64,000 nt of DNA from Streptomyces sp. NBC_01294 (lineage in GTDB: Bacteria; Actinomycetota; Actinomycetes; Streptomycetales; Streptomycetaceae), in the NCBI RefSeq assembly GCF_035917235.1, contig NZ_CP108423.1, forward strand, positions 4,679,501-4,743,500. Reading direction: 5' to 3'. Within the stretch, counting starts at the first letter, position 1. Each line of letters opens with the position of its first letter. The notes under the pieces were generated by a model, which worked only from the letters and a program-made list of their open reading frames with translations, searched no databases and was not told the DNA's origin. Below are positions 38,947-47,409 of the stretch, piece after piece. A program made the position numbers and the translations under genes.

Positions 38947-40038
38947 ATGGGTTCCTCCCGCAGAATCCTCGGCACGCTCGGTCTGCTGTCCTGCCTCACG
39001 CTTTCTGTGAACGTGCCCGCGGCGGGGGCCGCGGCCCCCGCACCGAAGGAGTCGCCCCGAGTTCCCTTCACGCAGCGTTACCAAGCCGTGCAGCACGGCG
39101 GGCTCGTCCGCGCCTCCAACTCCGGCATCAGCTGCCGCAAGGAGGAGGCTCCGCAGGCCGAGCCGTGCGCCGAGGTCAAGCGGGGCGCGGCCGGGGTCAA
39201 CAGCGACTTCGAGATGTTCTACAGCGAGGTCGACAAGGATCCGGACACCTACAACTCCACCCGGGCCGAGCTCAAGGTCCCGCAGGGCGCGAAGGTCTCG
39301 TACGCCCGCCTGTACTGGGGCGGGAACCTGCGGGTGGGCGAGCAGAAGCCGCCGGAGGACAACGGCCGGGTGCTGGTCGCCGAGCCGGGCGGCGCCTACA
39401 AGGAGGTCCTCGCCGACACGGTCATGGGCCACCGCACGGACGCGGGCAGCGACGCCTACCAGGCCTCCGCCGACGTGACCCCGCTGGTCCGCAAGGGCGG
39501 CGCCGGGATGTGGACGGTCGCCCAGCTCAACATCGCCATGGGCCACTCCGAGGTGGGGGCCTGGGGCGGATGGACGCTGGTCGTCGCCTACGAGCACCCG
39601 CAGGAGCCGATGCGCCGGATCTCCGTGTGGGACGGCTTCGAGGGGCTGGCCGCCCGCGCCGGCGACGGAACGGTCGGGCTCACCGGCCTGGACGCGCCAC
39701 CGGGGTCCGCCGGCCGGGTCGGGGTGGTCGCGTACGACGGGGACCGGGGCACCCTCGGGGACTCACTCACCGTGACGGCCGACAGTGGGCGCCGGGTGAG
39801 CCTCAGTGACGGAGAAAATCCTTTTAATGATGTTATGAATTCCACGATCACGGAATTCGGCAGTCAGTCGTTCGTGCGACAGCCCGAACATGTGAATAAT
39901 CTCGGATATGACGCGGACGTGTTCGACCTGAGTCCCGTCCTGTCCGGAGGTGCCCGCAGTCTGAGCTTCAGGTTCACGGGCGAAAGTCAGGGTCATTTCC
40001 TCGGTGTGCTCTTCGTTCAGACAGACGCGCGCCGCTGA
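38947..40038 (+). CDS. Exported DUF3344-type protein
   Basis: The 363-residue protein has a signal peptide (about 1-28, ending GAAA) and a beta-rich extracellular domain: A-R-L-Y-W-G-G-N-L, VLADTVMGHRTDAGSDAYQA, GAWGGWTLVVAYE and SLSFRFTGESQGHFLGVLFV. This pattern fits the DUF3344 family. GGAGACAGGG before ATG 38947 favours that start over ATG 38875. The 60 bases around 39820-39900 are notably A+T-rich for a coding region. It opens the polysaccharide-type cluster, with 20 bp to the next gene, and could bind or organise the exported product. Confidence 0.8.
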   Translation: MGSSRRILGTLGLLSCLTLSVNVPAAGAAAPAPKESPRVPFTQRYQAVQHGGLVRASNSGISCRKEEAPQAEPCAEVKRGAAGVNSDFEMFYSEVDKDPDTYNSTRAELKVPQGAKVSYARLYWGGNLRVGEQKPPEDNGRVLVAEPGGAYKEVLADTVMGHRTDAGSDAYQASADVTPLVRKGGAGMWTVAQLNIAMGHSEVGAWGGWTLVVAYEHPQEPMRRISVWDGFEGLAARAGDGTVGLTGLDAPPGSAGRVGVVAYDGDRGTLGDSLTVTADSGRRVSLSDGENPFNDVMNSTITEFGSQSFVRQPEHVNNLGYDADVFDLSPVLSGGARSLSFRFTGESQGHFLGVLFVQTDARR

Positions 40039-40058
40039 ACGCAGGAGACCAACTCCAC

Positions 40059-41246
40059 GTGCCCACACAACCTCGGGCGACACAGCCCACGACCGTCCTC
40101 CATCTCGTCCAGCCCGTCGACGGCGGTGTGGCCAGGGTCGTCACCGACCTCGTCCGCGCACAGACCGCCGAAGGCCTGCGCACCGTCGTCGCCTGCCCGC
40201 CGGGCGGCACGCTCGGCGACGCCGCCCGGTCGGCCGGGGCCGAAGTGCTCACCTGGAGCGCCGGGCGGGCTCCCGGACCCCGGCTGCCCGCCGAGGTCAT
40301 CGGCGCCCGGCGGCTGCTGCGCCACGTCCGCCCCGACCTGCTGCACGCCCACAGCGCCAAGGCCGGGCTGGCCGGGCGGCTCGCCGCGCGCGGGACCGTG
40401 CCCACCGTCTTCCAGCCCCACGCCTGGTCCTTCGACGCGGTCGGCGGGGCCACCGCCGCGCTCGCCCTGCGCTGGGAGCGGTACGGGGCCCGTTGGGCCG
40501 ACCGGGTGCTCTGCGTCAGCGAGGCCGAACGCCGCGCGGGGGAGACCGAGGGCATCACCGCCCGCTGGTCGGTGATCCGCAACGGCGTGGACCTGGACCA
40601 CTTCCGCCCCGGCGGACCGGACCCCGGCCAGGACCGGGCCCGGGCCCGCGCCGAACTGCCGCTGCCCGCCGCCTTCCCGGCCGACGGACCGCTCGCCGTC
40701 TGCGTGGGCCGCATCTGCCTCCAGAAGGGACAGGACATCCTGCTGCGGGCCTGGCCGGAGCTGCTGGGCACCGTCCCCGGAGCCCGCCTTGCCCTCGTCG
40801 GCGACGGCCCCGACACCGAACGGCTGCGCCGCACGGCCCCGCCCGGGGTGTTCTTCGCGGGCGCCGCCGCCGACATCCGACCGTGGCTTCGGGCCGCCGA
40901 TCTCGTTGTACTGCCGTCGCGGTGGGAAGGCATGGCGCTCGCCCCGCTCGAAGCCATGGCCTGTGGCCGCCCGGTCCTGGTCTCCGACGTCAGCGGTGCC
41001 CGGGAGAGCCTGCCGCCCGGCCAGGGGCGCCTGTGCCTCGTGCCGCCGGAGGACCCGACGGCCCTGGCCAAAGCCCTGGGACGGCTGCTCGCCGAGCCGG
41101 GGCTCCTCGCCGAACTCGGGGAGCAGGCCCGGGAGCACGCCCGGACCGGCTTCGACGTGCGGCGGACCACGGACGCGGTCACCGGCCTGTACCACGAACT
41201 GCTGGGCAGGCCCCGGCCCTTGAACCAGGAGCGCATCAGCCGATGA
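40059..41246 (+). CDS. GT4-family glycosyltransferase
   Basis: The 395-residue GT-B enzyme has an N-terminal acceptor domain (P-V-D-G-G-V-A-R-V-V near 20; D-L-L-H-A-H-S-A-K-A-G near 95) and a nucleotide-sugar domain (C-V-G-R-I-C-L-Q-K-G-Q-D near 220; the E-x7-E motif in S-R-W-E-G-M-A-L-A-P-L-E-A-M-A-C-G). It is cytoplasmic and adds a sugar to a lipid-linked glycan. The GTG start at 40059 has AGGAG 11 bases upstream. Its stop overlaps the next gene (ATGA). Confidence 0.88.
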   Translation: MPTQPRATQPTTVLHLVQPVDGGVARVVTDLVRAQTAEGLRTVVACPPGGTLGDAARSAGAEVLTWSAGRAPGPRLPAEVIGARRLLRHVRPDLLHAHSAKAGLAGRLAARGTVPTVFQPHAWSFDAVGGATAALALRWERYGARWADRVLCVSEAERRAGETEGITARWSVIRNGVDLDHFRPGGPDPGQDRARARAELPLPAAFPADGPLAVCVGRICLQKGQDILLRAWPELLGTVPGARLALVGDGPDTERLRRTAPPGVFFAGAAADIRPWLRAADLVVLPSRWEGMALAPLEAMACGRPVLVSDVSGARESLPPGQGRLCLVPPEDPTALAKALGRLLAEPGLLAELGEQAREHARTGFDVRRTTDAVTGLYHELLGRPRPLNQERISR

Positions 41247-42769
41247 CGATGGACAGCGCACCCGCCCGGCACACCGGGCAGGGCGGCACGGGCCCCGCCG
41301 GCGGCAGCGCCTTCGCGCCCGCGCCCCACGCGGCAGCCCGCCGTTCCGCGACCGCCATCCACCCCCCGCGCGGGCCCAGGACGGACCAGGCCCGGTCCGC
41401 CGTGCGCCCGCACCGCGTCCGCCGCCGCGGCCGGGTGCTCCCGCTGCTCACCACCGACGCGCTGGCCGCCGTACTCGCCGTGACGACACTGCCCGGAGCG
41501 GGACTGCCCGCCCTCACGGCCGTGCCGGTCGCCGGACTGCTCGCCGCGCTGCACGCCCAGGCCGGGCTGTACCGGCCGCGGCTCGCACCCTCCGCGCTCC
41601 TCGAACTGCCCGCGGTGGCCGGACGGTCCGCCGTCCTGTGGTGCGGGACGGCCGCCGTCGTGGCCGCCGTCGAGCCGGCCCGGGCGCTGGGCTGGAGCGC
41701 GCTGCTCACCGCCGTCTGCCTCCAGGTCCTCCTGGCGTGTGCGGGGCGCGGGTTCGTCAACCAGCTCCAGCGCCGTTCGGCCGTGCGCCGGCCCGCCTCC
41801 GCCCTCGTCGTCGGAGCCGGCGCCGGGGCGAGCGCCGTGGCCGCCGCCCTGCACGGCCGACCCGAGTTCGGGCTGCGGCCGGTCGGGCTCGCCGACACCG
41901 CGGCGGCCGCCGACGGGGACACCGGCGCCCTGCCGTTCCTCGCCACCCACGAGGACATCCGGCGCGCGGTCATCCAGAACTCCGTGACGCACGCGGTGTT
42001 CACCCGCCCGCCGGAGGCCGACGAGCGCACCGCCTCCCTGGTCCGGCTCTTCCACGACCACGGCTGCCGGCTGTGGCTCGCCGACCCGGCCGGCACCGCC
42101 AAGATCACCGGCATGCGCGTGGTGCACCCCGCCGACCAGCTGTGGGGGTACGCCGTCCAGCCGCTGCTGCCGCGCCCGGCCCGGCCGGTGGAGCGCTGGG
42201 CCAAGCGGGGCATCGACTCCCTGCTCGCCCTGGTCGCGCTGATCGCCGCCGCGCCCGTGATGGGCCTGTGCGCGCTGGCCGTACGGCTCTGGGACGGGCC
42301 GGGGGTCATCTTCCGGCAGGAGCGGGTCGGCCTGTACGGGCGCCCCTTCACCCTGCTGAAGTTCCGTACCCTGCGCGCCGACGAGCACGAGTCCGCCACC
42401 CGCTGGACGGTCGCGGGCGACCGCGGGATGAGCCCGGTGGGGTCCTTCCTGCGCAAGTCCTCGCTGGACGAGCTGCCGCAGCTGTGGAACGTCGTACGAG
42501 GTGACATGAGCCTGGTCGGGCCGCGCCCCGAACGGCCCTTCTTCGTCGCCAAGTTCTCCACCGTCCACCCCGGCTACGAGGCCCGCCACCGGATGCCCGT
42601 CGGCATCACCGGCCTCGCCCAGATCAACGGCCTGCGCGGGGACACCTCCATCGAGGACCGGGCCCGCTTCGACAACCACTACATCGACACCTGGTCGCTG
42701 TGGCAGGACCTGTGGATCCTCGCCCGCACCGCGGCCTTCTTCTTCCGCTTCCGGCTGGGGGGCAGCTGA
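41243..42769 (+). CDS. Polyprenyl-phosphate sugar phosphotransferase (WbaP/CpsE-like)
   Basis: The 508-residue protein has a disordered N terminus, four or five membrane spans (about 65-180), a soluble middle domain and a C-terminal catalytic domain anchored by a further span (about 330). The catalytic part shows K-R-G-I-D, F-R-Q-E-R-V-G-L-Y-G-R-P-F, K-F-R-T-L, L-R-K-S-S-L-D-E-L-P-Q-L-W-N-V, G-D-M-S-L-V-G-P-R-P and G-I-T-G-L-A-Q-I-N-G, all typical of this family. It starts repeat-unit assembly by moving a sugar phosphate onto undecaprenyl phosphate. This is the committed step of the cluster. Confidence 0.93.
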   Translation: MTMDSAPARHTGQGGTGPAGGSAFAPAPHAAARRSATAIHPPRGPRTDQARSAVRPHRVRRRGRVLPLLTTDALAAVLAVTTLPGAGLPALTAVPVAGLLAALHAQAGLYRPRLAPSALLELPAVAGRSAVLWCGTAAVVAAVEPARALGWSALLTAVCLQVLLACAGRGFVNQLQRRSAVRRPASALVVGAGAGASAVAAALHGRPEFGLRPVGLADTAAAADGDTGALPFLATHEDIRRAVIQNSVTHAVFTRPPEADERTASLVRLFHDHGCRLWLADPAGTAKITGMRVVHPADQLWGYAVQPLLPRPARPVERWAKRGIDSLLALVALIAAAPVMGLCALAVRLWDGPGVIFRQERVGLYGRPFTLLKFRTLRADEHESATRWTVAGDRGMSPVGSFLRKSSLDELPQLWNVVRGDMSLVGPRPERPFFVAKFSTVHPGYEARHRMPVGITGLAQINGLRGDTSIEDRARFDNHYIDTWSLWQDLWILARTAAFFFRFRLGGS

Positions 42770-44175
42770 TGAGCCTCGTCGTCCCCGGTTCCTGGGCCCG
42801 GCCCGACGTGCCGGGACTGCTGCGCCGGCACTGGCCGCTCCTGCCGCTCGCCGCGACCGTGCTGTTCCTCCTCGCCCCGCTCCCGGCGGGGGACGCCACC
42901 GCCTCCGGGAAGGTCGGCCCGGCCGACGCCGCCTCGCTGCTGCTGGTGTTCGTCTGCGCGGTGCAGGCGCTGCGCGGGCGGGTCCGGGCGCTGACCCCGC
43001 TCGGCGTGCTCGTGCTCGGGACGCCGGCCGTGGGCCTCGCGGTCGCGACGATGACCGCGGGGGACCCGTACGCCGCCCTGCCGGGCTTCGTGCGCTACCT
43101 CCAGGTCTTCGTACTCGTCCCGGCGGCCGTGGTGCTGCTGGTGCGCGACGCGGCGGAGTTCCGGCTGGCCGCCGGGTGCTTCGTGGTCCTGGCGCTGGTG
43201 CAGGGCGCGGTGGGGGTCGTGCAGTACGCCACCCACACCGGGGCCTCCTACCAGGGCCAGAACGTCCGGGCCGTGGGCACCTTCGGCCCCGGTGACGTCA
43301 TGGGCATGGCCACGGTCGTGGCGTACGGGCTGGTCGTGGCGACCGCGGTCGCGCTGGCGCCGGGGCTGCCGCAGCGGGTCCGGCGGATCGCCGGGGGCGT
43401 GGCGCTGGCGCTGGTGCTGCCGCTGGTGCTCTCGTTCAGCCGGGGCGTGTGGATCGCCACCGCCGGCGCGGCCGTGCTGGTGATGGTGCTGGCCGGGATC
43501 CGCCGGGCGCTGAAGGTGCTCCTCGCGCTCGCCGCGGCGGGTGTGGTCCTGGTGGGCGGACTCGGGGTCGGCTCCGAGATGGTCGCCGAGCGGCTGACCT
43601 CCATCACCCAGATCTCCAGCGCTCCCGACCAGTCGGTGACCGACCGCTACACGATGTGGGCCGCCGCCGAGTCGATGTGGCGCGAGCGGCCTGCGGTGGG
43701 GGTGGGGCTGAAGGGCTTCCCCGCCCACCGCGACGGGCACGCCTCGCTCGGGCTCTCCTCCGGAAGCGACACCGCGGGCGCGGGTCAGGCGTACCTGCGC
43801 CAGCCGCTGCTCTCCCCGCACAACATGTACCTGCTGATCCTGAGCGAGCAGGGCCTGATCGGGCTGATCGCGCTGGCGGGCGGCTGGGCGGCGCTGCTGG
43901 TGGCCGGCCTGCGGCGGCTCGGCTCTCCCACGGGGGTGCGGGACTGCGGGCTGATCGCGATCGGGCTGCTCGTGTGGCAGCTGACCGACTTCCTGTACGC
44001 GGACATCGGGGGGCCGTCCACCGTGCTGACCGGAGTGATCATCGGCCTGGCGGCCTGGTGGGCGCTTCCCTCCCGGGGGGTCGCGGGTCCACCGCGTGGG
44101 GCGGCTGCGCACCGCGTGGCCGCCTTCGGTGCGGGTTCACGGGGTAGGGCCCCCGGGGTTGCGGCTCGCCGGTGA
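42769..44175 (+). CDS. O-antigen ligase/polymerase-like membrane protein
   Basis: The 468-residue protein has about eleven spans and the Wzy_C/WaaL features: long hydrophobic helices, a conserved S-F-S-R-G-V-W-I motif about 230 and a periplasmic loop ending in S-P-H-N-M-Y-L-L-I-L-S-E-Q-G near 350, which carries the functional His. It should polymerise or ligate the lipid-linked glycan on the outer face. Start and preceding stop overlap (TGATG). The C terminus is a basic, Arg/Gly-rich tail of about 35 residues. Confidence 0.85.
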   Translation: MSLVVPGSWARPDVPGLLRRHWPLLPLAATVLFLLAPLPAGDATASGKVGPADAASLLLVFVCAVQALRGRVRALTPLGVLVLGTPAVGLAVATMTAGDPYAALPGFVRYLQVFVLVPAAVVLLVRDAAEFRLAAGCFVVLALVQGAVGVVQYATHTGASYQGQNVRAVGTFGPGDVMGMATVVAYGLVVATAVALAPGLPQRVRRIAGGVALALVLPLVLSFSRGVWIATAGAAVLVMVLAGIRRALKVLLALAAAGVVLVGGLGVGSEMVAERLTSITQISSAPDQSVTDRYTMWAAAESMWRERPAVGVGLKGFPAHRDGHASLGLSSGSDTAGAGQAYLRQPLLSPHNMYLLILSEQGLIGLIALAGGWAALLVAGLRRLGSPTGVRDCGLIAIGLLVWQLTDFLYADIGGPSTVLTGVIIGLAAWWALPSRGVAGPPRGAAAHRVAAFGAGSRGRAPGVAARR

Positions 44176-46643
44176 CGGACACCACGCCCTGGCGGCCCGC
44201 CTCCGGCCCCCCGGCCGGGGCGGGCCACGCCCGTGTCCCGGGTGCCGCGGGGTCCGGCCCGAAGCGGACGGACCCCGGCTTCGCCGGCTACGCGCGGAAC
44301 GTGCCCGTGGCCGGGCGCCGCACCGGGCAGGATCCGACCGGCTCTCCGGGCGCGGCGGACCCTGCGGCCCCGGCGGACCGCGGGTTCGTCACCGGGGGCC
44401 CGCCGGGGCGCAACGGCGCTGCGGCGCCCCGTTCGGCAGCGGCTTCCGCGACCCCGGGCCTGCCGGCACCGGCGGACCCGGGTTTCGTCGCAGGCGGCCT
44501 GCCCGGCGGTGAACCGGGGGTGCGGGAGCTCGTGTTCGGCTCCGCCGGGTACCGGCGGAGCGTGCCCGGGCGTCCCGGCGCCGGCCCGGATCCGGACGCG
44601 GTTCCCGTCCCGCCCGTCCCGCCCGTCCCGCCCATCCCGGCGGACCCCGGTTTCGTCGCCGGCGGGCTGCCGGGCGGTGAACCGGCGGTGCGGAAGGCCG
44701 TCTTCGGCTCGGCCGGGTATCCGGGCGGAGCCTCGGGGAAGCGCAGTGTGCCGGTGGCGTCGCGGCCCGCGGGCGGCTCCGCCGACGCGCCCGAAACCCA
44801 GGCGGCGTCCGCGGGCGGCCGGCTCGGCCGTGTCCGGCACGCGCACGCGGGCGATCCCGCCGTACCCGCGCCCCCGGGCGGGAGCCGTACGGCGGGTGGC
44901 CGGTCCGGCCGTGTCCGGCACGCGGGTGGTCCTTCCGGATCCGCGCCCCCCGGCGGGAGCCCGTCCGCACCCGCCACCCCCCGCGGGAGCCGGACAGGCG
45001 GCCCGGACGAGCTTCCCGAGCCCGCCACCCCCGGCGGGAGCCCCCCACTGGGGCGGTTCCTGGCCAAGGCCGCCGCGGTCACCGCCGGGCTGACCGCCGC
45101 CGGGGCGGTGTTCGGGCTGGTGCGCGACCAGACCATCGCGCACCTCTTCGGTGCCGGGCACGACAGCGACGCCTTCCTGATCGCATGGACCCTGCCCGAG
45201 ATGGCCTCGACGCTGCTCATCGAGGACGCCATGGCGCTGCTGATGGTGCCCGCCTTCAGCCACGCCCTGGCCCGGCGGGCCGCCAGCAGGGCCGGCCTCA
45301 CGCGCCGGGAGGCCCGCGCGCAGGACCCCGTACGGCTGCTCGTGGGGGCGACCCTGCCGCGGCTGGCCGTGTTCCTGGCCGCCGTCGCCTCCGTGCTCGT
45401 CGTGGCCGCGCCGGCCGTCGTCGCCGTGCTCGCGCCCGGCCTGCCCGACCCCCGGCTGGCCGTCGAGTGCACCCGGCTCACGGCGCTGACCGTGCTCTCC
45501 TTCGGGATCACCGGCTACTTCAGCGCGGCTCTGCGGGCGCACAGATCCTTCGTACCGCCCGCCGCGATCTACGTGTCGTACAACGTCGGCATCATCGGCA
45601 CGATGGTGGCCCTGCACGCCCTGTGGGGCGTACGGGCCGCCGCCGCGGGCGTCGCCGTCGGCGGGCTGCTGATGGTCCTCGTCCAACTGCCCGCCTTCAT
45701 CCGCAACGTGGGCTTCGGCCTGCCCCGCGCCAAGAGGAACGCCCCGCGCAGCCAGCGCGACCGTGACCGCCCCACCCTCATCGCCTTCGGGGTCATCGCC
45801 CCCGTGATCTTCTTCGCCGTCTTCCGGCAGTCGCAGGTGCTCGTCGAGAGGTTCCTGGCCGCCTCGCTCCCCTCAGGGGCGATCTCCCACCTCAACTACG
45901 CGCAGAAGGTCGCGCAGATGCCGATGGTGCTGTCCCTGATGATCTGCACCGTCACCTTCCCCGTCGTCGCCCAGGCCATGGCCGGCGGGCAGCGGGAGAA
46001 GGCCCGGCGGCGGGTGGAGCAGGACCTCGCGCTGGCCTCGCTCGCCGTCCTGATGGGCACCGCACTCGTCATCGGCTACGCGCCCCAGATCATCCAGGTC
46101 CTCTTCGAACGCGGTGCCTTCACCCATGAGGACACCCTCGCCACCGCCTCCGTCATGCGGGTCTACGGACTCGGACTCCTCGGCCACTGCCTCGTCGGGG
46201 CACTGTCCCGGCCCTTCTTCTCGACCGCCCGGCCCACCTGGTTCCCGGCGCTCGCGATGGGTGCCGGCCTGCTCGTCAACATCGTGGCCGGAGCCTTCGC
46301 CGTCGGCTGGTGGGGCACCTACGGGCTCGCCGCCGCCAACGCCGCCGGCATCTCCACCACCGCCGTCCTGCTGCTCACCGGCCTCGGCTCGCGGATCATC
46401 GCCATCCAGGTCCGCCGGGTCGCCGTCAGCATCGGACGGCTCGCCGTGGCCGCCGTCGCCGCGTGCGTCACCGGCTGGATCGCCGGTCCCATGATCCCCG
46501 ACCCGATGCTCAGCGTCTCCCTCGGCTGCCTGCTGGTCCCGGCCATGTTCGGAGCCACCGGCATGGCCATACGCGCGCTCGAAGTCACCGCCCTGCCCGG
46601 TCAGATCTCCCAGTTCACGCAGAGGTTCCGCAATGTCCGCTGA
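44172..46643 (+). CDS. MurJ/MviN-type lipid flippase with a long repetitive N-terminal extension
   Basis: The 823-residue protein has two parts. Residues 1-290 are Pro/Gly/Ala-rich with repeats of the type ADPGFVAGGLPGGEP followed by VFGSAGY (at least two good copies and one degenerate). Residues 295-823 form a MATE-like 13-14 TM flippase with MurJ features (GLVRDQTIAHLFGAGHDSDA; L-P-E-M-A-S-T-L-L-I-E-D-A-M; F-F-A-V-F-R-Q-S-Q-V-L-V-E-R-F-L; QVLFERGAF). It should flip a lipid-linked sugar across the membrane. GTG 44172 overlaps the previous stop (GTGA), which argues the extension is truly translated. The core gene for cell-wall MurJ is elsewhere, so this copy probably serves the cluster. Confidence 0.88.
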   Translation: MTDTTPWRPASGPPAGAGHARVPGAAGSGPKRTDPGFAGYARNVPVAGRRTGQDPTGSPGAADPAAPADRGFVTGGPPGRNGAAAPRSAAASATPGLPAPADPGFVAGGLPGGEPGVRELVFGSAGYRRSVPGRPGAGPDPDAVPVPPVPPVPPIPADPGFVAGGLPGGEPAVRKAVFGSAGYPGGASGKRSVPVASRPAGGSADAPETQAASAGGRLGRVRHAHAGDPAVPAPPGGSRTAGGRSGRVRHAGGPSGSAPPGGSPSAPATPRGSRTGGPDELPEPATPGGSPPLGRFLAKAAAVTAGLTAAGAVFGLVRDQTIAHLFGAGHDSDAFLIAWTLPEMASTLLIEDAMALLMVPAFSHALARRAASRAGLTRREARAQDPVRLLVGATLPRLAVFLAAVASVLVVAAPAVVAVLAPGLPDPRLAVECTRLTALTVLSFGITGYFSAALRAHRSFVPPAAIYVSYNVGIIGTMVALHALWGVRAAAAGVAVGGLLMVLVQLPAFIRNVGFGLPRAKRNAPRSQRDRDRPTLIAFGVIAPVIFFAVFRQSQVLVERFLAASLPSGAISHLNYAQKVAQMPMVLSLMICTVTFPVVAQAMAGGQREKARRRVEQDLALASLAVLMGTALVIGYAPQIIQVLFERGAFTHEDTLATASVMRVYGLGLLGHCLVGALSRPFFSTARPTWFPALAMGAGLLVNIVAGAFAVGWWGTYGLAAANAAGISTTAVLLLTGLGSRIIAIQVRRVAVSIGRLAVAAVAACVTGWIAGPMIPDPMLSVSLGCLLVPAMFGATGMAIRALEVTALPGQISQFTQRFRNVR

Positions 46644-47409
46644 CACCGACACGGCCTCCGCCGCCGTGGTGGCACCCACCCGCCGGACCGCTTCGCCGTG
46701 GGTCCTGATGTACCACTCGGTCGCCGAGTTCACCGATCCCGCCGAGGACCCGTACGGGATCACCGTCACCCCGCTCGCCCTGGAGGCCCAGCTGCTGTGG
46801 CTGCGCTCGCGCGGCCTGCGCGGGGTGTCGGTCGGCGAACTGCTCCGGGCCCGCGCGGCCGGGCGCGGTGCCGGGCTGGTCGGGCTGACGTTCGACGACG
46901 GCTACACCGACTTCCTCACCCACGCGCTGCCGCTGCTGCGCCGCCACGACTGCACCGCCACCCTCTTCGTCCTGCCCGGGCGGCTCGGCGTGGACAACGT
47001 GTGGGACCCGCTGGGTCCGCGCAAGTCCCTGCTCACCGCCGAGGGCATCCGCGAAGTCGCCGGGGCCGGACAGGAGATCGGCTCGCACGGACTGCTCCAC
47101 CAGGACCTCACCGCGGCCACCGACGAGGTGCTCCAGCAGGAACTGCGGGGCAGCCGCGACCTGTTGCGCGAGCTGACCGGGACCCTGCCCGAGGGGTTCT
47201 GCTACCCGTACGGACACCTCGACGCCCGGGTCGTCGACGCCACCCGGGCCGCCGGGTACGGCTACGCCTGCGCCATCGACCCCGGACGGCTCGCGGGCCC
47301 GCACGCCCTGCCCCGTACGCACGTCAGCCTGGCCGACGGCGGCGCCCGGCTGCGGATCAAGCAGGTGCGCCACCAGGCGCGGGAGCTGCGGCGGGCGGTG
47401 TACCGGTGA
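46633..47409 (+). CDS. NodB-type polysaccharide deacetylase
   Basis: The 258-residue protein has the NodB motifs: T-F-D-D-G-Y (motif 1, about 85), S-H-G-L-L-H-Q-D-L (motif 2, H-x3-H, about 157-163) and F-C-Y-P-Y-G-H-L-D (motif 3, about 197). Such metal-dependent enzymes remove N-acetyl groups from hexosamine polymers. There is no signal peptide, so it may act on a cytoplasmic lipid-linked intermediate. Its start lies 11 bp inside the flippase gene. Confidence 0.9.
   Translation: MSADTDTASAAVVAPTRRTASPWVLMYHSVAEFTDPAEDPYGITVTPLALEAQLLWLRSRGLRGVSVGELLRARAAGRGAGLVGLTFDDGYTDFLTHALPLLRRHDCTATLFVLPGRLGVDNVWDPLGPRKSLLTAEGIREVAGAGQEIGSHGLLHQDLTAATDEVLQQELRGSRDLLRELTGTLPEGFCYPYGHLDARVVDATRAAGYGYACAIDPGRLAGPHALPRTHVSLADGGARLRIKQVRHQARELRRAVYR

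Noticed and set aside
38704..39597. A minus-strand frame opposite the DUF3344 gene
   Set aside because: It has no signal or domain and mirrors the plus-strand codons, whereas the plus strand has a signal peptide and ribosome site.
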